From assembly GCA_037142875.1 (NCBI GenBank), contig JBAWZV010000008.1:1-64000 (forward strand): 64,000 nucleotides of DNA, written 5' to 3'. Of this stretch, positions 1 through 8,434 are shown piece by piece. Within the stretch, counting starts at the first letter, position 1, and every line of letters starts with the position of its first letter. The position numbers and the translations under genes were made by a program. This stretch comes from PALSA-600 sp037142875 (GTDB taxonomy: Bacteria > Actinomycetota > Thermoleophilia > Gaiellales > Gaiellaceae). The notes below the pieces were generated by a model, which had not been told where the DNA came from, did not search any database, and worked only from the letters and a program-made list of their open reading frames with translations.

Positions 1-444
1 ACGTTGCCAGCGATCCACGTTCCCCGGGCCGGCGTTGTACGCGGCAAGAACAAGGCGTTCGTCACCGTAACGGTTGAACAGGTGATGGAGGTACCAGGTG
101 CCGTAGCGAATGTTGATCGCCGGATCGGTGAGATCGCTGACGCGAAACGCGCTCCCGCCGGTCCGCAGCGCAATACCTTTCGCCGTATCAGGACGAAGCT
201 GCATCAGACCGATCGCACCCGAGGCCGAGAGCGCCGTGCGATGGAACTTCGACTCCTGGTAGATCACGGCCGCCAGTAGCGCCGGGTCGAGCCCTTCGGC
301 CTTCGCGCGCTCCGTGACGATGGCCGTGTAGTGGAGCGGGTAGCGGAGCCGCTCGTACCACGGCGGGCTCGTCCTGATCACGTACATCGCGGCGCCCGCG
401 ATCACGACGAGGACGAGGGCGATCCCCGCGAGGAGGCGCCTCAC
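1..444 (-). CDS. Lytic transglycosylase, SLT domain (partial, C-terminus beyond window)
   Basis: This is the first 148 codons of a membrane-anchored peptidoglycan lytic transglycosylase, which would cleave the MurNAc-GlcNAc bond with formation of a 1,6-anhydro sugar. The GTG at 444 is the only usable start before an in-frame stop upstream. It opens a basic VRR stretch followed by a hydrophobic anchor (about residues 4-22). The SLT core follows: YQESKFH holds the catalytic Glu, then SGAIGLMQL, and AAYNAGPGNV near the window edge. All three are hallmarks of GH23/Slt70-like enzymes. It lies 10 bases after the coaE stop and is probably co-transcribed with it. The end of the gene is outside the window, so any further domains are unknown. 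Confidence 0.9.
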   Translation of the reverse strand, partial: MRRLLAGIALVLVVIAGAAMYVIRTSPPWYERLRYPLHYTAIVTERAKAEGLDPALLAAVIYQESKFHRTALSASGAIGLMQLRPDTAKGIALRTGGSAFRVSDLTDPAINIRYGTWYLHHLFNRYGDERLVLAAYNAGPGNVDRWQR

Positions 445-454
445 CGCGTCCGCT

Positions 455-1039
455 TCACAGCGTCAGATCGCGCATCACCGATTCGACGAATGTGTCGAGT
501 GCGGCCAGCGGCCCGGTGTTCGCATACGCGTATTCGGCCTTCGCGACCTTCTCCGACTCCGGGAGAAACCGCTGCTCACGCTCGCCAGCGTCGACGTCGG
601 AACGCGACGCGCGGAGATCTGCCGGAGCCGTGATGACGACGACCTTGTCGAAGTTCCCCTCCGACCCGACCTCGTAGAGCAGCGGCACCTCCGTCACGCA
701 CACGCGCGGAGGATGCGGAAGCACGGCGAGCTGCTCACGCCAGCCGAGGTACTCGGCCACAACGAGGGGGTGGAGCAGCGCCTCCAGCCACGCAAGCGCG
801 TCGGGGTCGTTGAAGACGACCGAGGCGATCGCCCCACGGTCGATCTCGCCCGAGGGGGCGACGACTCCGTGCCCCAGACGCTCGACGATCGCGTCGCGCA
901 CCTCTGCGCGGCCAAGGAGCTCGTGCACGATCTGGTCGCTCGACACGACGGCTGCGCCATGACGGGCGAACGCGGCAAGCGCCTCGCTCTTTCCTGCGCC
1001 GATGCCGCCGGTGATCGCGACGGCGACGGGGCGGGTCAC
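455..1039 (-). CDS. coaE: Dephospho-CoA kinase
   Basis: CoaE catalyses the last step of coenzyme A synthesis, phosphorylating the 3'-hydroxyl of dephospho-CoA with ATP in the cytosol. The 194-residue protein has the expected length. It opens with a strand and the P-loop GGIGAGKS (residues 11-18), followed by SSDQIVHELL, which matches the family's (S/A)D.(I/L)vh motif. VTEVPLLYE lies later and matches the conserved DiPLLfE region. The start is GTG, and its first four bases overlap the rpsA stop, so the two genes are translationally coupled. The order polA-rpsA-coaE is common in actinobacteria. Confidence 0.95.
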   Translation of the reverse strand: MTRPVAVAITGGIGAGKSEALAAFARHGAAVVSSDQIVHELLGRAEVRDAIVERLGHGVVAPSGEIDRGAIASVVFNDPDALAWLEALLHPLVVAEYLGWREQLAVLPHPPRVCVTEVPLLYEVGSEGNFDKVVVITAPADLRASRSDVDAGEREQRFLPESEKVAKAEYAYANTGPLAALDTFVESVMRDLTL

Positions 1040-2391
1040 TCCTCGGAAGGAGTCTCTTCCGCTTCGCCCTCAGTGGGCTCAGCGGCGACATCCGCTTCGG
1101 CGACCGGCTCGACCGCTTCGGTCTCGTCGGCGACCTCATCCGCAGCCTCGGCAGCGACAGCCGCAGCTGCAACGACGTCGGCGTACGGGTCGACGAGCTC
1201 AGACTCGTCAAAGACCTGGTCGGACATGTCGATCTGCGGCGTCAGGTGGACCGACTCGCCGCCGTCTGCACGGGGCTGGACGGGCTCGTCCGGCTCGACG
1301 CGCTTGAGCGAGAGCGAGAGCCGGCGACGCTCGCCGTCGATCTCGATGATCTTGACGTTGACGGCCTGACCCTGCGAGACGACCTCACGCGGATTCTCGA
1401 CGTGATGCTGTGCGAGCTCGGAGATGTGCACGAGCCCTTCGACGCCCGGGAGGATCTCGACGAAGGCACCGAACGTGACGACCTTCGTCACGCGGCCCTC
1501 GACGACATCGTTCTCGCCGTAGCTCGAGAGAACCTGCTGCCAGGGATCGTTCTGCGTCTGCTTGAGACCCAGGGAGATGCGCTGGCGGTCGCGATCGATG
1601 TCGAGAACCTTGACCTCGACCGTCTGGCCGATCTCGAGGATCTCGGACGGGTGGTTGACGTGCGACCACGAAAGCTCGGAGATGTGAATGAGACCGTCCA
1701 TCCCGTCGAGGTCGACGAAGGCGCCGAAGTCGACGATATTGGAGATCTGGCCCTGCACCACTGCGCCCGGCTGGAGCTTGTCCAGGATCTGCTGGCGCTG
1801 CTCCTTGCGCTCCTCCTCGAGGACGGCGCGGCGGGAGAGGACGACGTTGTTGCGCGAGCGGTTGAGCTCGATGACCTTGCAGCGGAGTTCCTGGCCGAGG
1901 AACTCGTCCAGGTCCTGCACTCGGCGGATATCGACGAGCGACGCCGGCAGGAAGCCGCGCACGCCCAGGTCGAGAATCAGACCACCCTTGACAACCTCGA
2001 TCACCCGTCCGTCCACCGGCTCGCCGGATTCTGCGGCGCGCTCGATGCTCTTCCAGGCGAGCTCGAAGCGGGCGCGCTTCTTCGAAAGGATCAGCCGACC
2101 TTCGGCGTCTTCCTTCGTGAGCACGAGCGCGTCGATCTCGTCACCGAGCGAAACCTCATCGGCCGGATTGACCGAGCGGCGAATCGACAGCTCGGCGACC
2201 GGGATGACACCCTCGGACTTGTAACCGATGTCGACGAGAACCTCGTCCTTGTCGACACGCACGACCGTTCCGTGGACGACCTCTCCCTCATTGATTTCGG
2301 GGAAGGTCGACTCGTAATCGGGCACGAGTTGACCGTCGGGACCTTCGATCCAGACGCCGGGTTCTGCCTTGATGATTTCTTGGGTAACCAA
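1036..2391 (-). CDS. rpsA: 30S ribosomal protein S1
   Basis: S1 binds mRNA on the 30S subunit and helps structured or weakly SD-led messages reach the decoding channel. The 451-residue protein shows four S1 (OB-fold) repeats, at roughly residues 36-107, 124-187, 206-275 and 292-361. The last two carry the typical FGAFV...GLIHISEL / FGAFV...GLVHISEL signature. Four repeats rather than six is the usual actinobacterial form. An acidic, Ala/Glu-rich tail of about 90 residues follows and is probably disordered. The gene overlaps coaE by four bases and lies 49 bases after polA. Confidence 0.96.
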   Translation of the reverse strand: MVTQEIIKAEPGVWIEGPDGQLVPDYESTFPEINEGEVVHGTVVRVDKDEVLVDIGYKSEGVIPVAELSIRRSVNPADEVSLGDEIDALVLTKEDAEGRLILSKKRARFELAWKSIERAAESGEPVDGRVIEVVKGGLILDLGVRGFLPASLVDIRRVQDLDEFLGQELRCKVIELNRSRNNVVLSRRAVLEEERKEQRQQILDKLQPGAVVQGQISNIVDFGAFVDLDGMDGLIHISELSWSHVNHPSEILEIGQTVEVKVLDIDRDRQRISLGLKQTQNDPWQQVLSSYGENDVVEGRVTKVVTFGAFVEILPGVEGLVHISELAQHHVENPREVVSQGQAVNVKIIEIDGERRRLSLSLKRVEPDEPVQPRADGGESVHLTPQIDMSDQVFDESELVDPYADVVAAAAVAAEAADEVADETEAVEPVAEADVAAEPTEGEAEETPSEE

Positions 2392-2440
2392 AACGACGAG
2401 GAAGTATAGCCCGGGACTGCGGTCTTGCCGAATGACCCGT

Positions 2441-5035
2441 CTAACCCTTGGCTACAGCCCAATTTTCGCCGATACCGACGTCGACCACGAGCGGCGGGTC
2501 GAGGTCGAACGCGCCGCACATTTCGGCCCTGACGAGCTCCGTGACGGCGCCGACTTCGGCCTCCGGAACCTCGAGCAGGAGCTCGTCGTGAATCTGAAGG
2601 ACGAGCCTCGCCGCACTCCCCTCGGCGCGGAACCGATCGTGAATCCGGATCATCGCGACCTTGATGATGTCGGCGTTCGATCCCTGCATCACGAAGTTGA
2701 CGGCATAGCGCTCGCCGAGCTCACGCGTCTGACGGTTCCCGGCACGGATCTCCGGGACCGGACGACGGCGTCCGAGCAGCGAGGTGACGTACCCGTCACG
2801 CGTCGCCTGCTCGATCGTGCGGGCGATGAAGTCCTGGACGTGCGGGAACCGAGCGAGGTACGCGTCGATGTAGCGCTGCGCCTCGTCACGTGGGATCTCG
2901 AGGTTCTCGGAGAGGCCAAACGCCGAGATGCCGTAGACGATGCCGAAGTTGATCATCTTGGCGATCGCCCGCTCGCCGGTGGTGAGCGTGGCGGGATCCT
3001 TGCCGAGCACCTCGGCGGCGGTCGCCCGGTGGATGTCCTCCCCACGCTCAAATGCCTCGCGCAGCTTCGGCTCACCCGAGACGTGAGCGAGGATCCGCAG
3101 CTCGATCTGGGAGTAGTCGGCCGAGACCAGCTTGTGGCCGTCGTCCGCGGTGAACGCCGAGCGGATCTCCCGGCCGAGCTCCGTTCGGATCGGGATCGAC
3201 TGCAGGTTTGGCTTGGTGGTCGACAGACGACCGGTAGAGGCGACCGTCTGGTTGATCGTCGTGTGGAGCCGCCCCGTCTCCTCGTCGATCAGCGTCGGAA
3301 GCGGCCGTAGATAGGTGTTGAGGAGCTTCGAGAGCTCCCGCCACTCCTCGATCACCGGGACGATCAGGTGGTCGGAGCGGATCGAGCGCAGCACCTTCGT
3401 GTCGGTCGAGTAGCCCGTCTTGCCGCGGCGGCCGGCTGTCAGCTCGAGCTTCTCGAAGAGGATGCGAGCGACCTGCTGGGTCGACCCGAGCATGAACTCC
3501 TCACCGGCGAGCTCGTAGGCGTTCTCCTCGAGCTCCGCGACGCGCTCCGAGAGCCGGGCGGTGATCTCCCCCATGCGGTAGGTGTCGATCTTGACGCCGA
3601 CACGCTCCATCTCGGCAAGAACGGCGGTGAGCGGCAGCTCGACGGTGCGGTAGAGCGAGGTCAGGCCCCGTTCCTCGAGGCGCTCGAGCAGCGGAGCGAC
3701 GAGCCGCAGCGGCAGCGCCGCTGCTCTGATCAGCTGGGCGGTTTCGTCGTCGCTCGCCGGCGCCGGGTCGACCTCGAGCCCGTACTCGGCAGCGAGGTCG
3801 CCGAGCTCGTAGCCCGAGCGACCGGGCTCGATCAGGTAGGCGGCGAGGAGCGTGTCGTCGGTGGCATCGACGCCAAGCGCCTTTGCGTCATGGACGACAA
3901 GCTCGCCCTCCACGCGCTCGGGCCGCGCGCCGACGACGACCCCTCCCGGACTGGCAACCGCCGCACGGTCGCCCACAGCTGCGTAGCCGACCTTTCCGGC
4001 AACGACGACCGGCCCCTCGTGCCAGGAGACCTCCGAGGCCGCGACTGCCTCGGTGGGCTCAGCGGCGGGGATCGCCACGTCCAGTGAGTCGACGCGCCCG
4101 AGCAGGCTGCGGAACTCGAACCGGCGAAAGATCTCCTTGAGCTGCGAGCGGTCGGGCGGGGAGAGCACGAGCTCGGCGGGATCACAGTCGATGTCGAGAT
4201 CGCGGCGCATCGTCGCGAGCTGTTTCGAGAGGCGGGCCTGGTCGGCGTTCTCGGAGATGTTCTTGGCGCGGGCCGGGGTCAGCTCACCGGCGTGCTCGAG
4301 CACAGCCTCGAGCGACCCGAACTGCGCGATCAGCTGCCCGGCGGTCTTGTCGCCGATCCCGGGGACACCGGGAATGTTGTCGGAGCTATCGCCCTTCAGG
4401 CCGATGAAGTCCGGCACCTGATCGGGCCGGACACCGAGGCGCTGCTCGACGCGCGCCGCCGTGTAGACGTGCACGTCGGCGACCCCGCGTGGAGTCATCA
4501 TCAGGCAGATGTTGTCGGCGCAGAGCTGGAACGCGTCGCGGTCGGTCGAGACGACACACGTCCTGAGCCCGGCCGCGGCGGAGCGTGTCGCGAGCGTCGC
4601 GATCACGTCGTCGGCCTCCCAGCCTTCGAACTCGAGGTTGCGGTAGCCGAACGCCTCGACGATCGGACGAAAGTGAGGGAACTGCTCGCGGAGCAGGTCG
4701 GGCATTGGCCGGCGGCCGTCCTTGTAGATGACACCTCCCGCCTCAGCCGCGGCCGCACGCTCGACGGGACGGGAGTCCCAGGCAACGGCAACGCTCCTCG
4801 GCCGGTAGTCCGAGAGCAGCTTGAACAGCATGTTCGTGAAGCCGAGGAGCGCGTTCGTCGGCTGCCCGTCGGTCGTTGCGAGCTCCTCGGGGAGCGCGAA
4901 GAACGCGCGGTAGGCGAGGTTGTTGCCGTCGACGAGGAAGATGTCACTGCCCCGGGCGGGTGCATCGTCGAGCTCGAGCTCACCGCCTGTGACCGACTTC
5001 GGACTCACCTCTGCGAGTCTACGCAGCGATGACAC
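2441..5035 (-). CDS. polA: DNA polymerase I
   Basis: PolA fills gaps and removes RNA primers during replication and repair. The N-terminal 5'-nuclease starts at DIFLVDGNNLAYRAFFAL and includes the GDSSDNIPGVPGIG helix-hairpin-helix loop. The family-A polymerase domain has motif A (SADYSQIELR, about residue 640), motif B (KMINFGIVYG, about 696) and motif C (QIHDELLLE, about 812). The middle 3'-5' exonuclease region lacks the DxE metal-binding motif, so proofreading is probably absent, as in Taq. GTG 5035 was chosen because GAGAGGAG stands eight bases upstream; GTG 5008 is the alternative and 5110 is too long. The chosen start overlaps the divergent gene at 5029 by seven bases. Confidence 0.95.
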   Translation of the reverse strand: MSSLRRLAEVSPKSVTGGELELDDAPARGSDIFLVDGNNLAYRAFFALPEELATTDGQPTNALLGFTNMLFKLLSDYRPRSVAVAWDSRPVERAAAAEAGGVIYKDGRRPMPDLLREQFPHFRPIVEAFGYRNLEFEGWEADDVIATLATRSAAAGLRTCVVSTDRDAFQLCADNICLMMTPRGVADVHVYTAARVEQRLGVRPDQVPDFIGLKGDSSDNIPGVPGIGDKTAGQLIAQFGSLEAVLEHAGELTPARAKNISENADQARLSKQLATMRRDLDIDCDPAELVLSPPDRSQLKEIFRRFEFRSLLGRVDSLDVAIPAAEPTEAVAASEVSWHEGPVVVAGKVGYAAVGDRAAVASPGGVVVGARPERVEGELVVHDAKALGVDATDDTLLAAYLIEPGRSGYELGDLAAEYGLEVDPAPASDDETAQLIRAAALPLRLVAPLLERLEERGLTSLYRTVELPLTAVLAEMERVGVKIDTYRMGEITARLSERVAELEENAYELAGEEFMLGSTQQVARILFEKLELTAGRRGKTGYSTDTKVLRSIRSDHLIVPVIEEWRELSKLLNTYLRPLPTLIDEETGRLHTTINQTVASTGRLSTTKPNLQSIPIRTELGREIRSAFTADDGHKLVSADYSQIELRILAHVSGEPKLREAFERGEDIHRATAAEVLGKDPATLTTGERAIAKMINFGIVYGISAFGLSENLEIPRDEAQRYIDAYLARFPHVQDFIARTIEQATRDGYVTSLLGRRRPVPEIRAGNRQTRELGERYAVNFVMQGSNADIIKVAMIRIHDRFRAEGSAARLVLQIHDELLLEVPEAEVGAVTELVRAEMCGAFDLDPPLVVDVGIGENWAVAKG

Positions 5036-6498
5036 GGGTGCCACTCCTCTCGGGTTCGAGAATCGCCCTCGTGAATGCCGGCGCAGACGACGTGCTGCTG
5101 CGGCCTCCAACTCCCGGTGTCGCGATCGACGACGTCGAGGCGGCCGTACGCGAAGCGGCCTCGTTCTCCCTGGCCGGCCCCGCCCTGGCCGACCTGGTGA
5201 CGCCCGGTGGGCGTGCCACGGTCGTGATCGAGCTCCCCTCCCTCCCGCTCCCGTCGGCAGCGTCGGACCCGCGGCGCGAGGCGATCTCCGCCACCATCGA
5301 CCAGCTCACCGAGCTTGGCATGTCCGACGTGACGATCCTCGTCGCATCGGGCCTGCAACGGCGACCGTCGCCACAGGCGATCGGCCTGCTCGTTCCGCCC
5401 GAGTTTCGACGGCGATTCCGCGGACGTGTGGTCGTCCACGACGCCGAGTCCGAGGCGCTTGTTCCGCTCGGGGACGGAACGCTCCGCGTTGCACCCGAGC
5501 TCGTGGAGACGGATCTGGTGGTCACCGTGACTGCCGCCGAGACGGTGATCCATGGCGGACCGGCGGCGTTCATGCGCGCCGCAGGTGCCTCGACGATCCG
5601 GTCGTCGAGCGGACCGTCGCTGCTCGAGAGCGGCTCGTCTCTCGGCTGGGAGCTCGGACTGTCACTCGAGCGGCTGCTCGGCGCGCGCGTCCCGCTCTAC
5701 GGCATCTCCCTCGTGCTCAACCTGCCGCTCGTGTTCGGCGGCTACCCGTATCAGGGCGAGATCCTCGAGCGTCTCGCGGGCTCAAAGCTTCGACGGCTCC
5801 AGTCGATCGTCCCGCCGGGAGTTCGAGCACGGGTGATTGATCGGGTGCCGCGGGAGCTGAGCGCGGCGGCCGTCTTCGGCGGAACGCCCTCGGTGGCCCA
5901 CAGCGAAGCGCTGCTCCGCGGCATCGAGCTCAAGGGGACCCGCGTTCAGGAGCCGTTCGACGCGATCGTGATCGGCACCCCCGCGACGACCGCGTTCTTC
6001 CCGCGCGAGCGACCAAACCCGGTCGCTGCCTCCTACCTCGGACTCGGCGTGGCATTGCGGATGTGGCGCGGGGCGTTCCCGATCCGCGAGGGCGGCACGG
6101 CGATCCTGCTCCACGACTTCCAGCGCCACTTCCCCACCCCGACCCAGACTCCCTACCGGCGACTCTTCGCCGACCCACGTACGGCACGCGACCCGACGGC
6201 GCTGCGCGAGGCGGAGGCGGCCGCTCTCGGTGACGCCGCGGCCATCACGGCCTACCGCGAAGGCCGAGCGCTCCATCCGCTCGAGCCGTTCCATGCCTGG
6301 GCAGGCTGCGATCCCGTCTTGAGCCGGCTCGGCAACGTCCTCGTCGCCGGGTGCCGCGACGCGCACGCCGCCCGGCAGCTCGGCTTCGTGCCGGCCGTCA
6401 GCCCAGGGGTAGCGCTTGCCATGGCCCGGTCGAGCGGGGCTAAGCGCATCGGGTTCCTCATGTCACCGCCGTACTTCCCGCTGGTCGTCGGCGACTAG
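5029..6498 (+). CDS. LarA-like (DUF2088) protein, lacking the nickel-pincer lysine
   Basis: The 489-residue protein resembles the lactate racemase LarA/DUF2088 fold. LSELGM-type text followed by TILVASGLQRRP matches the family's 'atGlHRp' region, and the block around VIHGGPAAFM matches the 'H.faGysGG.K' region. By position, the first catalytic His (108 in Lactiplantibacillus LarA) is Gln110 here. His175 corresponds to His174, but the lysine that tethers the nickel-pincer cofactor is replaced by alanine, and no His is found near position 200. The enzyme is therefore unlikely to be a canonical Ni-pincer racemase, and its substrate is unknown. No larB/C/E genes are nearby. It starts back-to-back with polA and is convergent with crcB. 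Confidence 0.7.
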   Translation: MTRVPLLSGSRIALVNAGADDVLLRPPTPGVAIDDVEAAVREAASFSLAGPALADLVTPGGRATVVIELPSLPLPSAASDPRREAISATIDQLTELGMSDVTILVASGLQRRPSPQAIGLLVPPEFRRRFRGRVVVHDAESEALVPLGDGTLRVAPELVETDLVVTVTAAETVIHGGPAAFMRAAGASTIRSSSGPSLLESGSSLGWELGLSLERLLGARVPLYGISLVLNLPLVFGGYPYQGEILERLAGSKLRRLQSIVPPGVRARVIDRVPRELSAAAVFGGTPSVAHSEALLRGIELKGTRVQEPFDAIVIGTPATTAFFPRERPNPVAASYLGLGVALRMWRGAFPIREGGTAILLHDFQRHFPTPTQTPYRRLFADPRTARDPTALREAEAAALGDAAAITAYREGRALHPLEPFHAWAGCDPVLSRLGNVLVAGCRDAHAARQLGFVPAVSPGVALAMARSSGAKRIGFLMSPPYFPLVVGD

Positions 6499-6508
6499 CC
6501 CGACGACG

Positions 6509-6904
6509 TCAGAGCAGCCGGCCGACGGCGACGCCGGCGTAGACCGCGACCATCCCCGCCGCACACGACCCGAACACGTTGCCAAACGCGAGGCCAAGAG
6601 CGCGGTCGTCGGCGAGCCGGTAGGTCTCGAACGCGAGCGTCGAGAACGTCGTGTACGCACCGAGGAAGCCGACGGTGACCGCTGTCCGGAGCGAACCGGT
6701 GAGGAGACCTCGCTCGCTCGCAAGCACGAAGGCGACACCGACGAGAAACGCGCCGCTGACGTTCACGATGAACGTTCCCCAGGGAAACTCGCCGCCGAGC
6801 CGCCGGGTGACCGCCGTGTTCAACCCGTACCTCGTGACCGCACCGAACGAACCGGCGACCGCGATCGCTGTGACCGTCCGCCACACGGCAGGCCTACCCC
6901 TCAC
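6509..6904 (-). CDS. crcB: Fluoride channel CrcB/Fluc
   Basis: This is a small four-helix membrane protein (131 residues) of the Fluc family, which exports fluoride as a dual-topology dimer. Diagnostic blocks are GSFGAVTRYGLN, PWGTFIVNVSGAFLVG (Asn of the pore) and GFLGAYTTFSTLAFE (the TTFST phenylalanine/polar-track motif). The GTG start lies inside the end of livF (11-base overlap), so it is probably the last gene of the liv transcript. No fluoride riboswitch is evident because there is no separate leader. A single copy is seen, so a homodimer is expected unless a partner lies outside the window. Confidence 0.93.
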   Translation of the reverse strand: MRGRPAVWRTVTAIAVAGSFGAVTRYGLNTAVTRRLGGEFPWGTFIVNVSGAFLVGVAFVLASERGLLTGSLRTAVTVGFLGAYTTFSTLAFETYRLADDRALGLAFGNVFGSCAAGMVAVYAGVAVGRLL

Positions 6905-7631
6905 CGAGGTACGTCTTGCGAACCTGATCGTTCGTCTTCAGCGACGCCGCGGAGTCAGAGAGGACGATCTTGCCGGTCTCCATCACGTACCCCCGTGTCG
7001 CGGCCTCGAGCGCCATCAGCGCGTTCTGCTCGACGAGCAGGATCGAGGTGCCCTGCTGGTTGATCGTGTGGATGATCTCGAAGATCCGCTCGACGAAGAT
7101 CGGAGCGAGGCCAAGCGAGGGCTCGTCGAGGAGCAGCAGCTTGGGACGCGCCATCAACGCACGACCGATCGCGCACATCTGCTGCTCGCCGCCCGACATC
7201 GTCCCGGCGTTCTGGCTGCGGCGTTCCTCGAGGCGCGGGAAGAGCTCGAACACGCGATCCATGTCCTCGCGTATCCCCTGCTTGTCGCTGCGCTGGAACG
7301 CACCCATCTCGAGGTTCTCCGTCACGCTCATCCGAGGGAAGAGCCGACGTCCTTCCGGTGACTGCGCGATCCCGCGGCGGACGATCTCGTGCGGTGGGGT
7401 CTGCGTGATGTCGCGGCCCTCGAAGTGGATCGACCCGTTCCGCGGACGGTTCAGGCCGTTGATCGAACGGAGCGTCGTCGACTTGCCTGCACCGTTTGCG
7501 CCGAGCAACGTGACGATCTCACCCTCGTACACCTCGAGCGAGATCCCCTGGAGCGCGTGGATCGACCCGTAGTAGGTGTGGACGTCGTGCAGGACGAGGA
7601 TCGGTGCGCCGGCGGCGCCGCTGTCACTCAT
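6894..7631 (-). CDS. livF: Branched-chain amino acid ABC transporter ATPase LivF
   Basis: This is one of two cytoplasmic ATPases powering branched-chain (or related) amino acid uptake. The 245-residue protein has Walker A GANGAGKS, the ABC signature MSGGEQQMCAIGRAL and Walker B LLLLDEPSLGL, and it ends near the LivF-typical YLGEG. It overlaps livG by four bases. The operon order livH-livM-livG-livF is standard, with crcB following. No periplasmic binding protein (LivJ/K) is in the window, so the substrate is only inferred from the family and could also be urea or short amides. Confidence 0.92.
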   Translation of the reverse strand: MSDSGAAGAPILVLHDVHTYYGSIHALQGISLEVYEGEIVTLLGANGAGKSTTLRSINGLNRPRNGSIHFEGRDITQTPPHEIVRRGIAQSPEGRRLFPRMSVTENLEMGAFQRSDKQGIREDMDRVFELFPRLEERRSQNAGTMSGGEQQMCAIGRALMARPKLLLLDEPSLGLAPIFVERIFEIIHTINQQGTSILLVEQNALMALEAATRGYVMETGKIVLSDSAASLKTNDQVRKTYLGEG

Positions 7632-8434
7632 GCGAGCCCCTGTCGCTTCATGTCCTCGACGGCTGCCTTGCCCAGGTACGCCTCGATCACGCGCGTGTTC
7701 TTCTGCACCTCACGGGGCGTTCCCTCGGCGATCTTCTGGCCGTAGTCGAGGACCGAGACGCGGTCGGAGACGCCCATGACGACGCGCATGTCGTGCTCGA
7801 TCATCAGCACGGTGAGCTTCTGCTCCTCGCGCAGGCGCGCGACGAACGTCGTGAAGTCGGCCGACTCCTGCGGGTTCATCCCGGCTGTCGGCTCATCCAG
7901 GAGGAGGAGCTGCGGCTCGGTCGCAAGCGCCCGGGCGACCTCGAGTCGACGTTGGTCGCCGTAGGGAAGGTTGCTCGCGGTCTCGTTCTCGTGACGGTTC
8001 AGCCCCGCGAACTTGAGCAGCTCGCGTGCGCGATCACGCGCCTCGACCTCCTCGCGCTTGACCGAGCCGGTTCGGAGGATCGAGTTGAAGAGGTTCGCGT
8101 GCAGCCGCGCGTGCATCCCGACGAGCACGTTCTCGAGCGACGTCATGTTCCCGAAGAGGCGGATGTTCTGGAACGTCCGCCCGACGCCGCGCTGGGTGAT
8201 CGCGTGCGGCGGCTTGCCGGTGACGTCCTCACCGAGGAACGTGACGGTGCCGGCGGTTGGCTTGTAGACGCCGGTCAGCATGTTGAAGAAGGTCGTCTTG
8301 CCCGCACCGTTCGGGCCGATCAGCGACGTCACGAGGCCGCGAGCAACGGCGAAGTCGACGTTGTTGACGGCGACAAGCCCGCCGAACTCCTTGCGGAGCC
8401 CGGTCGCGACGAGGATGTTGTCGTCCACGGTCAC
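7628..8434 (-). CDS. livG: Branched-chain amino acid ABC transporter ATPase LivG
   Basis: LivG pairs with LivF to hydrolyse ATP for the HAAT-family importer. The 268-residue protein has Walker A GPNGAGKT and the family's alternative signature LPYGDQRRLEVARAL (LSYGxQ-like rather than LSGGQ). Walker B is LLLLDEPTAGM, followed by the H-loop IEHDMRVVM. The phrase TAGMNPQES after Walker B and the C-terminal YLGKA are characteristic of LivG. It overlaps livM and livF by four bases on either side, indicating tight translational coupling in the liv operon. Confidence 0.92.
   Translation of the reverse strand: MTVDDNILVATGLRKEFGGLVAVNNVDFAVARGLVTSLIGPNGAGKTTFFNMLTGVYKPTAGTVTFLGEDVTGKPPHAITQRGVGRTFQNIRLFGNMTSLENVLVGMHARLHANLFNSILRTGSVKREEVEARDRARELLKFAGLNRHENETASNLPYGDQRRLEVARALATEPQLLLLDEPTAGMNPQESADFTTFVARLREEQKLTVLMIEHDMRVVMGVSDRVSVLDYGQKIAEGTPREVQKNTRVIEAYLGKAAVEDMKRQGLA

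Noticed and set aside
1246..2409. Long plus-strand open frame (387 codons) opposite rpsA
   Set aside because: It mirrors a strongly conserved S1 gene; composition (Asp/Leu/Val-rich) is what the antisense of GC-rich coding DNA gives, and no domain is recognisable.
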